Assembly (NCBI GenBank): GCA_002280485.1
Contig: NCED01000007.1
Span: 1-64,000, forward strand
From: Caulobacterales bacterium 32-69-10
Lineage (GTDB): Bacteria; Pseudomonadota; Alphaproteobacteria; Caulobacterales; Caulobacteraceae
DNA length: 64,000 nt
Direction of reading: 5' to 3'
The notes below the pieces were generated by a model. It saw nothing but the letters and a program-made list of their open reading frames with translations, ran no database searches and had not been told where the DNA came from. Positions 8,420 to 17,191 of the stretch are shown here, in pieces. Both the position numbers and the translations under genes were made by a program. Each line of letters opens with the position of its first letter. Position 1 is the first letter of the stretch.

Positions 8420-9550
8420 CTAGTCGTCCAGAGCCGAGAGCAATCCGCCGCCGCGCGCCCCTTCCACCGCCACTGACTTCACCACCGCCCAGACGGCGAG
8501 CCCGGGGGCGAGGGACAAGGCTTCGACGGCGTCGCGGGTGACGGCGGACAGCACGACGGCGTCCGGCGCGCCGGAAAGGGCGAGGCTGGCCAGCACCGTC
8601 CCGTCGGCCCGGGGGTCAAGGCGGGCGATGCGGGCGGCCAGGACGTTGCGGGCCGACAGGCCGCGCGGCTCCTCCACCGCGATCAGCACGTCGCGGGCCA
8701 GGACCAGGGCGCGGACGGCGGCGCCCTCGGGCTTGTCGAGGCTGGGGGTAAGAAGCTCGGCGTCCCCCACCCGCAGGTGGGTCAGGCCCCGCGCCGGATC
8801 GTGGCTGGCCACCACCGCTTCAAGGGCGCTGGCCGCGTCGCTGCGTCCGGCCAGGAGCGGCAGATCGGGCCGGGCCAGGACCGCCGCGAGTGGTCCCTGC
8901 GCCACCACCTTGCCGCCGTCCATCACGACCAGCCGGTCGGCCAAGCGCGTCACCTCGGCGAAGGAATGGGTGACGTAGAGGATCGGCAGGTCGAAAGTCG
9001 CCTTCAGCCGCTCGAGGAAGGGCAGGATCTCGGACTTGCGCAGGGCGTCCAGCGCCGACAGCGGCTCGTCCATGAGCAGCAGGTCCGGCTGGCTCAGCAG
9101 GGCGCGGCCCATGGAGACCCGCTGGCGCTCGCCGCCGGACAGGTCGCGGGGGCGCCGCTCCAGCAGGGCTTCGACGCCCAGCACCGCCGCCACCTCGTCG
9201 ATCCCCACCCGTAGAGCCCGTCCCCGGGCCCGCTGCAGGCCGTAGCGCAGGTTGGCGGCCACGCTGAGGTGGGGGAACAGCCGAGCGTCCTGGAACACCC
9301 AGCCGATCGCCCGGCGCTCCATGGGCAGGTCGATCCCGGCCTCGGCGTCGAATAGCGCCCGGCCGTTGAGGGCGATCCGGCCCCGGTCGGGGCGCAGGGC
9401 GCCGGCGACAGCGGCGAGCACCGTGCTCTTGCCCGCGCCGGAGGCGCCGAAGAGGGCGGTCACGCCCTTGGGCGCGGCTTCGAATTCGGCGTCCAGGCGG
9501 AAGGCGCCCAGGGCCTTTTCGGCCCGTACGGTCAGGGCGGCTTCGCTCAT
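8420..9550 (-). CDS. modC: Molybdate ABC transporter ATP-binding protein ModC
   Basis: 376 aa from ATG at 9550 (MSEAALTV). Walker A is GASGAGKST (about residues 32-40), the ABC signature LSGGERQRVSMGRALL, and Walker B LLLMDEPLSALD with the H-loop YVTHSF. The C-terminal 130 residues include a TOBE/Mop-like oxyanion-binding segment (SARNVLAARIARLDP), which separates ModC from other importer ATPases. It overlaps the modB stop by 4 nt. An open frame continues far upstream but is antisense or out of frame to other genes. Confidence 0.9.
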   Translation of the reverse strand: MSEAALTVRAEKALGAFRLDAEFEAAPKGVTALFGASGAGKSTVLAAVAGALRPDRGRIALNGRALFDAEAGIDLPMERRAIGWVFQDARLFPHLSVAANLRYGLQRARGRALRVGIDEVAAVLGVEALLERRPRDLSGGERQRVSMGRALLSQPDLLLMDEPLSALDALRKSEILPFLERLKATFDLPILYVTHSFAEVTRLADRLVVMDGGKVVAQGPLAAVLARPDLPLLAGRSDAASALEAVVASHDPARGLTHLRVGDAELLTPSLDKPEGAAVRALVLARDVLIAVEEPRGLSARNVLAARIARLDPRADGTVLASLALSGAPDAVVLSAVTRDAVEALSLAPGLAVWAVVKSVAVEGARGGGLLSALDD

Positions 9551-10239
9551 CGGCCGATCCAGCGGCCGGCCCTGCGGGCGACGATCTCGGAGGCGAAGAG
9601 CGCGACCAAGGCGATGGCGAAGGACAGGCCGGCCAGCCGCATGGCGGCGGCGTCGCCGTCCGGCGATTGCAGGGCGGCGTATATGGCCAGCGGCAGGGTC
9701 TGGGTCTGGCCGGGCACATTGGCGGCGAAGGTGATCACCGCCCCGAACTCGCCGAGGCAGGCGGCGAAGCCGACGATGGCGGCGGCCAGCACCCCCGGCG
9801 CGCTGAGCGGCAGGGTGATGCTGCAGAAACGGTCCAGCCCCCCGGCCCCCAGGCTGCGGGCCGCCTCCTCCAGCTTGGGGTCCACCGCGTCGAGGGAGAG
9901 GGCCACGGCCCGCACCATCAGGGGAAAGGCCATGACGCCGGCCGCCAGGGAGGCGCCGGCGGAGGTGAACACCAGCCGAACCCCCGCCTGGTCGAGCAGG
10001 CGGCCGATCGGCCCGTTCACCCCGAAGGCCAGCAGCAGCAGGTAGCCGACCACCACGGGGGGCAGGACCAGGGGCGCGTGGGCGGCGGCGTTGAGCACGC
10101 TGCGGCCGGGAAAACGCCCGCGCACCAACATTAGGGCCGTCAGCACGGCCAGGGGCAAGCCGACGGCGACAGCGCGCAGGCCGACTTCCAGGCTGGTCCA
10201 GACCGCGGCGGTTTCCTCGGGGCTCAGGGCCAGCTGCAT
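9547..10239 (-). CDS. modB: Molybdate ABC transporter permease ModB
   Basis: 230 aa from ATG at 10239 (MQLALSPEETAAVWTSLEVG). There are about five membrane segments, and the cytoplasmic EAA loop reads EEAARSLGAGGLDRFCSITLPL. The phrase GEFGAVITFAANVPGQTQTLPLAIY is typical of ModB. An ATG at 10260 would add 7 residues. It is coupled to modC. The usual partner modA (periplasmic molybdate-binding protein) is not upstream; the next gene is divergent and unrelated. Confidence 0.9.
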   Translation of the reverse strand: MQLALSPEETAAVWTSLEVGLRAVAVGLPLAVLTALMLVRGRFPGRSVLNAAAHAPLVLPPVVVGYLLLLAFGVNGPIGRLLDQAGVRLVFTSAGASLAAGVMAFPLMVRAVALSLDAVDPKLEEAARSLGAGGLDRFCSITLPLSAPGVLAAAIVGFAACLGEFGAVITFAANVPGQTQTLPLAIYAALQSPDGDAAAMRLAGLSFAIALVALFASEIVARRAGRWIGR

Positions 10240-10327
10240 GTCGGCAGCGTCGCCGTTCATCGCGGTCCAGGCAAGGTGCGCGAAGCGTGGGCTGACAACG
10301 GCCGACGTTTGGGCTAGCACGGCGGCC

Positions 10328-10741
10328 GTGAACGCCGCCGCATCCCCGCGATCGTGGTCCAGACGCCCCGTCCTCCTGACGCTGGTGCTGATGGCGCTCG
10401 TCATGCGGGTGATGATCCCGTCCGGCTTCATGATGGGCGAGGCGTCCTCCGGGTCGTTCGCCATCGTGATCTGTTCGCCCGACGGAAAGCAGACGGTCTC
10501 CGCCGACTGGGCCGATCCCAAGGGTTCCGAGAAGGCGCCGTCCGACACCCAGGAGCATGACGCGCCCTGCGTGTTCGCCGGCCATGGCCTGGCGGACGCT
10601 CCGGCGCTGACTCTGCTGGCGGCGCCGTTCGGCCCGGCCCCTGTTCCGGCGCTGTCCAATCCGCAAACCGATGTCGCGCCAGGCCGCGGCCTGGCCGCGC
10701 CGCCGCCGCCAGCCACCGGCCCACCCACCGTCCTGATCTGA
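10328..10741 (+). CDS. DUF2946-like small membrane/periplasmic protein
   Basis: 137 aa from a GTG at 10328 (VNAAASPRSWSRRPVLL). One N-terminal hydrophobic stretch (LLTLVLMALVMRVMIPSGFM) is followed by AIVICSPDG and a HDAPCVFAGHG segment. That Cys/His pattern is seen in DUF2946 proteins, which cluster with copper receptors. The C-terminus is Pro/Ala-rich. It lies 87 nt upstream of the TonB receptor and probably belongs to the same metal operon. The family match is by eye and function is unknown. Confidence 0.65.
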   Translation: MNAAASPRSWSRRPVLLTLVLMALVMRVMIPSGFMMGEASSGSFAIVICSPDGKQTVSADWADPKGSEKAPSDTQEHDAPCVFAGHGLADAPALTLLAAPFGPAPVPALSNPQTDVAPGRGLAAPPPPATGPPTVLI

Positions 10742-10828
10742 ACAGCCGGCGCCGCGGGCCCATCGCCCGCGCGCCTCCTTGCTTCTGCATCATGACGGCG
10801 GTCCTCCGATCGCCGGGGGACATAATTT

Positions 10829-12868
10829 ATGAAACGCCTTCTCGTGGCCTCGAGCGCCCTGCTCGGCCTCGGCCTTCCCGCAATCGCCTGCGCCCAGGCG
10901 CCGCCGAACGTCGATTCGGTGATCGTCACCGCTGTGCGCGATCCCGAGGACCCGCCGGTGGTCGGCGACGCCCGCCAGCGGCTTGCCGAGACGCCCGGCG
11001 CGGTGTCGGTCATCTCTCAGGAATCCTTCGCCCGCCGCCAGACCCTGGCCCTCGACGACATGCTGCGCGACGCGCCCGGGGTCTACGCCCAGAAGAAGTG
11101 GGGCGGCGACATCCGCATCTCGATCCGCGGCTCCGGGCTCGGCAACGCCAACCATAACCGGGGCCTGCTGATCGCCCAGGACGGGGTGCCGCTCAACGAG
11201 GCGGACGGCTACGGCGACAGCCAGATCGCCGACCCCCTGCTGACCCGCTATGTGGAAGTCTACCGCGGGGGCAACGCCCTGCGGTTCGGCGGCGCCCTGC
11301 TGGGCGGAGCCATCAACATGGTGACGCCCAACGGCAAGACGGCGGGGTTCGAAAATCAGGTCCGGCTCGACGGCGGATCGTTCGGGCTCCATCGCGAGAA
11401 CGTCCAGCTGGCGCGTCAGTCCGGGGACTGGGACGTCTTCGTCGCGGGCACCAACCAGCGCCAGCAGGGGTGGCGGCCGCAGAGCCAGCAGAACATCCAG
11501 TTCGGTTCGCTCAACGTTGGCCGCAGCTTCGGCGAGGATCGCGAGGTGCGGTTGATCGTCAACGGCTCCAACATCAACCAGGAGATTCCGGGCGCCCTGA
11601 CCTGGGCCCAGTTCCAGGCCGACCCGCGCCAGGCGACGGCGGCGAACTACAATAACGACCAGGGCCGCAACCAGCGCGGCGTTCGCGGATCGCTGCGGAC
11701 GACCTGGCGGCTGGACGCGCACACCGTGTTCGAGGGTGCGGCCTACGCCACCTGGAAGGACCTCGATCACCCGATCTTCCAGGTCATCGACCAGAAGAGC
11801 CGCAACTACGGGGCCTTCGCCCGGCTGCATTGGGAAGGCGACCTCGGCGGCATGCGCGCCGACGGCTACGCCGGCGCCTGGCTGCGCACCGGCGACCTCG
11901 ACTCCCACTTCTGGGTCAACATCGCCGGCGCCCGCGGCGCCTTGCGGTCGCTGTCGTACCAGAACGCCGGCGCGAGCGACGTCTTCGCCGAGGGACGGCT
12001 GTTCGTGACGGAGCAGCTGGCGCTCGTCGGGGGCGCGACCTGGGGGACCGCCCGGCGGGACTACACCAGCGTGCGCGTGCCGGGCGTGGCCTCGACCTTC
12101 AACCTCCAGGCCAAGAAGGACTACGACTGGGTCGCGCCCCGTATCGGCCTCCTGTGGGAGGGCCCGGACAACGTCCAGCTGTTCGGCAATCTCACCAAGT
12201 CCGTCGAGCCGCCCAACCTCGGCGCGATGAGCCCTACCAACAGCGGCTTCTCGCCGGTCCAGGCGCAGAAGGCCTGGACCGCCGAGGCTGGGGCCCGCGG
12301 CCGCCGGGGGCATTTCACCTTCGACGTCACCGTCTACCGGGCTTGGATCGATGGAGAGTTGCTGCAGTACACGGTCAATCCGTCGATCCCAGCGCAGACC
12401 TTCAACGCGGACAAGACGATCCACCAGGGGATCGAGGCGGCGCTGGACTGGCGGATCACGCCGCAGCTCCGCCTGCGCCAGACCTACACCTTCTCAGACT
12501 TCCGCTTCGACGGAGACGTGGAGTACGGCGACAACCGCCTGCCGGTCGCGCCCAAGCACTTCTACCGGGCGGAGCTGCGCTATGAGCACCCCGCCGGATG
12601 GTTCGTAGCGCCGTCGGTCGAGTGGTCGGCGTCGCGCCTGTGGGTGGACTTCAACACCACCACCCGCTCGCCCTCATACGCCGTCTGGAACCTCAACGCC
12701 GGCTGGACGGTGAACGAGACGATCACCCTGTTCGTCGACGCCAGGAACCTCGCCGACAAGGCCTACGTCTCTAACGTCCAGCCGGCCATCACCGCCCTGG
12801 CGGCCACGGGCTACTACTGGCCCGGAGACGGCCGCTCGGTGTTCGGCGGCGTCACGGTGGCGTTCTAA
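10829..12868 (+). CDS. TonB-dependent outer-membrane receptor, probably for copper or another metal chelate
   Basis: 679 aa. A signal peptide ends near AIACAQA (residues 18-24), and a TonB box DSVIVTAV lies at about 29-36. The plug domain includes RQTLALDDMLRDAPGV and ISIRGSG, and the 22-strand barrel ends in the terminal aromatic FGGVTVAF. It imports a substrate using TonB energy. The neighbours downstream (PepSY protein, PCu(A)C, SCO) point to copper, although the plug also resembles FecA-type siderophore receptors. I cannot decide the ligand from sequence. Confidence 0.88.
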   Translation: MKRLLVASSALLGLGLPAIACAQAPPNVDSVIVTAVRDPEDPPVVGDARQRLAETPGAVSVISQESFARRQTLALDDMLRDAPGVYAQKKWGGDIRISIRGSGLGNANHNRGLLIAQDGVPLNEADGYGDSQIADPLLTRYVEVYRGGNALRFGGALLGGAINMVTPNGKTAGFENQVRLDGGSFGLHRENVQLARQSGDWDVFVAGTNQRQQGWRPQSQQNIQFGSLNVGRSFGEDREVRLIVNGSNINQEIPGALTWAQFQADPRQATAANYNNDQGRNQRGVRGSLRTTWRLDAHTVFEGAAYATWKDLDHPIFQVIDQKSRNYGAFARLHWEGDLGGMRADGYAGAWLRTGDLDSHFWVNIAGARGALRSLSYQNAGASDVFAEGRLFVTEQLALVGGATWGTARRDYTSVRVPGVASTFNLQAKKDYDWVAPRIGLLWEGPDNVQLFGNLTKSVEPPNLGAMSPTNSGFSPVQAQKAWTAEAGARGRRGHFTFDVTVYRAWIDGELLQYTVNPSIPAQTFNADKTIHQGIEAALDWRITPQLRLRQTYTFSDFRFDGDVEYGDNRLPVAPKHFYRAELRYEHPAGWFVAPSVEWSASRLWVDFNTTTRSPSYAVWNLNAGWTVNETITLFVDARNLADKAYVSNVQPAITALAATGYYWPGDGRSVFGGVTVAF

Positions 12869-12926
12869 CCCCCCAGATCAGCCCGGCGGTGGGTGATCGC
12901 CCGCCGCCCTATCCGGACATAATCCA

Positions 12927-14282
12927 ATGGCTAGATCCGAAATCCGACCGGCTGAGGTCGCCAGCGGCGCCGTCTACCAGGCGTTCTGGCGGTGGCACTT
13001 TTACGCCGGCCTCCTGGTGATGCCGATGCTCATGCTGATGGCCTTCACCGGCGGGCTCTATCTGTTCAAGGACGAGATCGACGGTGTCGTCTACGGACGT
13101 CTCCTGACCGTTCAGCCGGCGGCGACGTCGACGAGCCCCGAGGCGTGGGCCAAGGCGGCGGCGTCGGCCGTTCCCGGGCGCCTGGTGCAGGTCACGCCGC
13201 CCGCCGATCCCTCCCGGTCCGCCAAGCTGGTGGTCGAAGCCCCGGACGGGGCGCGCCGCGCGGTCTACGTGGATCCCCACCGCGCCCGCGTCCTTGGGTC
13301 CACGCCGGACGGCGGCGTGATGCAGGTGGTCAAGCGCCTGCACAGTCTCGATATCGCCGGTCCGGTGTTCAACCTGCTCGTCGAGATCGTGGCGGGCTGG
13401 GCGATCGTGATGGTGGCCACGGGGATCGTGCTGTGGTGGCCCCGGGGGCGGAACGGTGGGGTCGTCACCATCCGGGGCGGGCCGCGGCGGCGACTGTTCT
13501 GGCGCGACCTGCACGCGGTCACCGGCCTCTTCGCCGGCGCCGTCATCGTCTTCCTGGCCGTCACGGGCATGCCGTGGTCGGCGGTGTGGGGCCAGGAGGT
13601 GCGCAAGGTCACCAACGCGGCCGGCTGGGGCCGCCCGGCCGCGCCGGCCGGGGGCCAGGCGTGGAGCCACGGCCCTGGGCACAAGACCGAGGCCGCCGTG
13701 CCGTGGGCGCTGCAAGACATGGAGATGCACGCCGGTCACGCCGCTCAGGCGCTTCGTCTCGACGACGCCGTCGCCCGCGTCGATCGGGCCGGCCTGCTCC
13801 GGCCCTACGTCCTCTCCATACCGGGGGAGCCCGGCAAGGCGTGGTCGGCCTCCCACACCCCGGCGAGGGTGGAGCGGAGCCGGACCCTCTATCTCGACGG
13901 GACGGACGGGCGCGCCCTCGCCGACATCGGCTACGGCCAGTTCGGCCCGGCCGCCCAGGCGATCGAATGGGGCATCGCCGTCCACCAGGGCGACCAGTTC
14001 GGCCTGCTCAACAAGCTGGTCATGGCGGCGGGATGCGTCGCGGTCTGGCTGCTCGGCCTGTCCGCGCTTGTCATGTGGTGGAAACGTCGTCCGAAAGGAC
14101 GGCTGGCCGCGCCGCCGCGGCCCGTCGGCCGTCGAGGTTACATCGCCCTCGCCGCCGTCGTCGTCCCCTTGGGCGTCCTCTACCCCCTCGTCGGCGCTTC
14201 GCTCGTCATCGTCCTCACCCTCGATCTCGTCATCAGGCGCGCGGCCTCAGCCCTGCGTCCGGCCATGGAGGCCCGCATATGA
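12927..14282 (+). CDS. PepSY-associated transmembrane protein (PiuB/reductase-like)
   Basis: 451 aa. Membrane segments lie near residues 25-48 (FYAGLLVMPMLMLMAFTGGL), 148-172, 190-212, 355-380 and 400-430, with periplasmic PepSY-type regions between. Conserved histidines (WHFYAG, DLHAVTG, LHSLD) sit at membrane edges, as in PiuB-like proteins thought to bind heme and reduce metals. It follows the receptor by 58 nt and overlaps the next gene by 4 nt. A role in reducing the imported metal is inferred. Confidence 0.82.
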   Translation: MARSEIRPAEVASGAVYQAFWRWHFYAGLLVMPMLMLMAFTGGLYLFKDEIDGVVYGRLLTVQPAATSTSPEAWAKAAASAVPGRLVQVTPPADPSRSAKLVVEAPDGARRAVYVDPHRARVLGSTPDGGVMQVVKRLHSLDIAGPVFNLLVEIVAGWAIVMVATGIVLWWPRGRNGGVVTIRGGPRRRLFWRDLHAVTGLFAGAVIVFLAVTGMPWSAVWGQEVRKVTNAAGWGRPAAPAGGQAWSHGPGHKTEAAVPWALQDMEMHAGHAAQALRLDDAVARVDRAGLLRPYVLSIPGEPGKAWSASHTPARVERSRTLYLDGTDGRALADIGYGQFGPAAQAIEWGIAVHQGDQFGLLNKLVMAAGCVAVWLLGLSALVMWWKRRPKGRLAAPPRPVGRRGYIALAAVVVPLGVLYPLVGASLVIVLTLDLVIRRAASALRPAMEARI

Positions 14283-14749
14283 CCCCTCGCCGCCTTTTGC
14301 TCGCCGGCCTCGCTCTCGTGGCGATCGCGCCTTCTCCCGGCTTCGCCGCATCCAGCCCGGTCGAGGTCAGGGATGCATGGTGCCGGGCCGCTCCGGTCGG
14401 GGCCCTGGCCGGGGGCTGTTTCGTCACCCTGACGGCCCGCGCCGACGACCGCCTCGTCGCGGTCGAGACGCCCGCCGCCGACCACGGCGAGATCCACACC
14501 ATGTCGATGACCGACGGCGTGATGAGGATGCGCCGTCTCATCGACGGTCTCGACCTCCCGGCCGGCAAGGCGGTGGCCCTACGCCCCGGCGCCGAGCACC
14601 TGATGATCATCGGACCCAAGGCGCCGCTCGCCGCGGGCGGGACGGTGAGGCTCACCCTGCGGTTCGCCAAGGCGCCGCCGGCCGTGGTGACGGCGCCGGT
14701 CCGGTCCGCGCCAACGCCCGGGGCCATGTCGGGGATGGGCCACCACTGA
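14279..14749 (+). CDS. Periplasmic copper chaperone PCu(A)C
   Basis: 156 aa. The signal peptide ends near PGFAASS (residues 19-26). The Cu(I)-binding signature is complete: HGEIHTMSM, then MRMRRL, and AEHLMIIG, matching H-M-X10-M-X21-H-X-M of the family. The C-terminal tail is Met/His-rich (SGMGHH). PCu(A)C proteins carry copper to the CuA and CuB sites of cytochrome oxidases, often together with SCO. It is coupled by ATGA overlap to the PepSY gene and by TGATG to the SCO gene. Confidence 0.9.
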   Translation: MTPRRLLLAGLALVAIAPSPGFAASSPVEVRDAWCRAAPVGALAGGCFVTLTARADDRLVAVETPAADHGEIHTMSMTDGVMRMRRLIDGLDLPAGKAVALRPGAEHLMIIGPKAPLAAGGTVRLTLRFAKAPPAVVTAPVRSAPTPGAMSGMGHH

Positions 14750-15327
14750 TGCGCGCGCTCATCCTTTGCCTCGGCCTGATCTACGCCCTCGCCGCCTGCG
14801 ACCGTCCCCCACCGGCCACCAAGGCCGCCCCCGAAAGCTCGATCAGAATCGGCGGCCCGTTCCAGCTCATCGATACCGAGCGACGCCCGGTGACCGAGGC
14901 GTCGCTGCTCGGCAAGCCGACGGTCGTGTTCTTCGGCTTCACCTTCTGCCCGGAGGTGTGCCCCACCACGCTCGCGGAGCTGACCGCCGCCTTGAAGACC
15001 CTGGGACCCGACGCGGACAAGCTGAACGTCGTCTTCGTGTCGGTCGACCCGGAGCGCGACACGCCCGAGCAGATGAAGCTCTACCTTTCGAGCTTCGATC
15101 CGCGGATCCAGGGCTTTACCGGCACGGTCGAGCAGGTCGATCGGGCAGCCAAGGCCTACCGGGTCTATCACCGGAAGGTCGATACGGGAGAGGGCGGCTA
15201 CACGATGGACCACACCGCGACGATCTATCTGTTCGATCGGCGCGGGCAGTTCGTGGAGCCGCTGGGCTACGGGTTCCCCCAGGACATGATCGTGGGCCGC
15301 CTGAGGCTCCTGGCGCGGAAGGGCTGA
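14749..15327 (+). CDS. SCO1/SenC-family copper metallochaperone
   Basis: 192 aa with a lipoprotein signal: LIYALAAC places the lipobox Cys at residue 16. The thioredoxin-like domain contains the copper ligands CPEVCP (about residues 67-72) and the distant His in YTMDHTATIYL. SCO proteins insert copper into or reduce the CuA site of cytochrome c oxidase. It is the last gene of the five-gene metal operon, and pncC begins 44 nt later. Confidence 0.92.
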   Translation: MRALILCLGLIYALAACDRPPPATKAAPESSIRIGGPFQLIDTERRPVTEASLLGKPTVVFFGFTFCPEVCPTTLAELTAALKTLGPDADKLNVVFVSVDPERDTPEQMKLYLSSFDPRIQGFTGTVEQVDRAAKAYRVYHRKVDTGEGGYTMDHTATIYLFDRRGQFVEPLGYGFPQDMIVGRLRLLARKG

Positions 15328-15370
15328 ACTCGGGGGAACGCGGGCGTCGGCTGGGGGTTGGGACCTCGCC

Positions 15371-15877
15371 ATGCCCGAAACCCTCTATCCCGCCCTGCCT
15401 GACGCCCTGGACGCCCGCATCGAGGGGCTGCTCAGGCGTGTCTGCGACCGGGGGCTGACCCTGGCGACGGCGGAAAGCTGTACGGGCGGCCTCGTCGCCT
15501 CCCTGCTGACCGACGTAACCGGGTGCAGCCACGCCTTCGATCGCGGGTTCGTCACCTATACCGACGCGGCCAAGCACGAGCTGCTCGGCGTGCCGACGGT
15601 CTTGCTGGAGAGCCCGGGCGCCGTGTCGGAGCCCGTGGCCCGGGCCATGGCCGAAGGCGCGATCGAACGCTCGGCCGCCGACATCGCGGTCTCGGTCACC
15701 GGCTATGCGGGGCCGGGCGGCCCAGAGTCGATCCCCGGCCTGGTGCACTTCGCCAGCGCGATGCGCGAGGGCAAGACCCTGCACCGCCGCTGCCGGTTCA
15801 CCGTGACCGACAGGCCCGGCGTCAGGCTGGCCTGCGTGCAGATGGTGCTGGAGATGCTGGAGGAGCGCCTGGAGTAG
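15371..15877 (+). CDS. pncC: Nicotinamide-nucleotide amidohydrolase (CinA C-terminal family)
   Basis: 168 aa, a stand-alone CinA C-terminal domain. TLATAESCTGGLVASLLTDV carries the catalytic Ser, and VSVTGYAGPGGP is the second signature. The enzyme deamidates NMN to nicotinic acid mononucleotide in pyridine nucleotide recycling. The N-terminal COG1058 domain of full CinA is absent, which is usual in alphaproteobacteria. It converges with the PAS gene 16 nt away. Confidence 0.9.
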   Translation: MPETLYPALPDALDARIEGLLRRVCDRGLTLATAESCTGGLVASLLTDVTGCSHAFDRGFVTYTDAAKHELLGVPTVLLESPGAVSEPVARAMAEGAIERSAADIAVSVTGYAGPGGPESIPGLVHFASAMREGKTLHRRCRFTVTDRPGVRLACVQMVLEMLEERLE

Positions 15878-15892
15878 GGGCGCCAGCGGGCC

Positions 15893-16402
15893 TCAGGCCG
15901 CGCGGATGCCGCTGACGCGGTAGTCGCCGCCGGCGCCGAGCACGTGATCATAGCCCAGGATCATGTCGACCCGCTTGCCGTCGGTGGCCAGGGGCAGGCG
16001 GATCCACAGGATCGACTGATGGGCGGCCCCGCGCCACGACAGGGAATGGCAGCCCACCGCTGGGCGGCCCTCGTCGACGATCTTGTCGAGCTCGCCGCGC
16101 CAGTACTCGGCCGCCTCGTCGGTATAGACGTCCTGCAGCCGCTTGCCGGTGATCTCTCCGCCATAGACGCCGTAGAGGCCGGTGCCGGCCAGGCGCAGGC
16201 GATAGTCGCGTGGATGCCGGCGCACATCGATCAGGCTGACTGTGGGCAGGTGGCGGCGGAAGCGGTCCGGATCGATCTGGGCGCGGCAGGGCAGGCGGCC
16301 CTCCTCGCGCAAGGAGGTCCAGTAGCTGAACAGCTCCTCGTGACTTCGAGCGGCGGAGGGGGAAACCCCCATTTGCGCCAACATCTTCGAAGTTCTCCCC
16401 AA
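15893..16402 (-). CDS. PAS-domain protein (PAS_5/DUF1457 type)
   Basis: 169 aa. The pattern SYWTSLREEGRLPCRAQIDPDRFRRHLPTVSLIDV followed by YRLRLAGTGLYGVYGGEITGKRLQDV fits the small single-domain PAS_5 family abundant in alphaproteobacteria. There is no output domain, so it may act through partners or as a sensor subunit. Nothing adjacent suggests a ligand. The 204-bp spacer upstream contains no recognisable gene. Confidence 0.72.
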   Translation of the reverse strand: MGRTSKMLAQMGVSPSAARSHEELFSYWTSLREEGRLPCRAQIDPDRFRRHLPTVSLIDVRRHPRDYRLRLAGTGLYGVYGGEITGKRLQDVYTDEAAEYWRGELDKIVDEGRPAVGCHSLSWRGAAHQSILWIRLPLATDGKRVDMILGYDHVLGAGGDYRVSGIRAA

Positions 16403-16593
16403 CCCCTTGGAATCCCGATGCTTACGATGCCTTAACCAGCGAATCGGGGGAAGCGGATTTTCGATTCGGTGCAGAGGTCATTTGTCGCGCCGAGGTTGAG
16501 GGGCGCGCTCGTCTCCCGCCGTGCGATCACTCGCGCCGGTCGACAGGGGAGCGAGGATCAGCTTCGCCCACGGTCGCCCTCCGGCGGCGGGGT

Positions 16594-16606
16594 GGGGCGA
16601 AGCCCC
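16594..16606. other. Hairpin directly after mucR
   Basis: GGGGC-GAA-GCCCC forms a short GC-rich stem immediately after the mucR stop on the minus strand. There is no T-tract, so it is only a possible transcript-end structure. Confidence 0.3.
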
Positions 16607-17014
16607 CTAGCGCGGCTTCCGGCCGCCCTGGCCCAGACCCATCTGCTTGGCGAGGTCCGAGCGGGCGCGGGCGTAGTTGGGGGCGACCATCGGATAGTCC
16701 TTCGCCAGCCCCCACTTGGCCCGGTAATCCTCGGGCGAGAGGTTGTACTTGGTGCGCAGGTGGCGCTTCAGCGACTTGAACTTGCGACCGTCCTCCAGGC
16801 AGATCAGGAAGTCGGGGGTCACCGACTTCTTGATCGGGACGGCGGGCTCCTTGGCCTCGGCCGGCTCCGGATCCCCGCCGCTGGCCACGCCGGACAGGGC
16901 GCGGTGGACGCTCTGGATCAGGCCGGGCACGTCGGCCGCGGCGACATTGTTGGACGCTACGTAAGAGGCGACGATTTCCGCCGTCATCTCGATCAGTTCA
17001 GGTCGGTCTTGCAT
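16607..17014 (-). CDS. mucR: MucR/Ros-family transcriptional regulator
   Basis: 135 aa. The C-terminal half reads ICLEDGRKFKSLKRHLRTKYNLSPEDYRAKWGL, the MucR zinc-finger-like domain with Cys and two His. The N-terminal half opens with ELIEMTAEIVASYVASNN, typical of the family and used for oligomerisation. MucR proteins act with SciP and CtrA in Caulobacter cell-cycle control and silence AT-rich DNA in rhizobia. Several paralogues are usual per genome, so I cannot say which one this is. Confidence 0.9.
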   Translation of the reverse strand: MQDRPELIEMTAEIVASYVASNNVAAADVPGLIQSVHRALSGVASGGDPEPAEAKEPAVPIKKSVTPDFLICLEDGRKFKSLKRHLRTKYNLSPEDYRAKWGLAKDYPMVAPNYARARSDLAKQMGLGQGGRKPR

Positions 17015-17191
17015 GCTCTCGCCGTGTCCGCATAAAGCCCCCGCAGGGACTCAACAATCGCTGCCGGCCCATAGCGAGCCCGAGGCTCACTTACAGACCT
17101 TTGTGTTGACTGACAACGGGCGAACGAGGTCGCATATTATTCATGAGGGGCTGATTTCTATGCCCCACGTTCTTTGCGTCATTTGAAAGGC

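Noticed and set aside
9551..10666. Large upstream extension of the modC frame
   Set aside because: It overlaps modB and the DUF2946-like gene; the ATG at 9550 begins the conserved ATPase.
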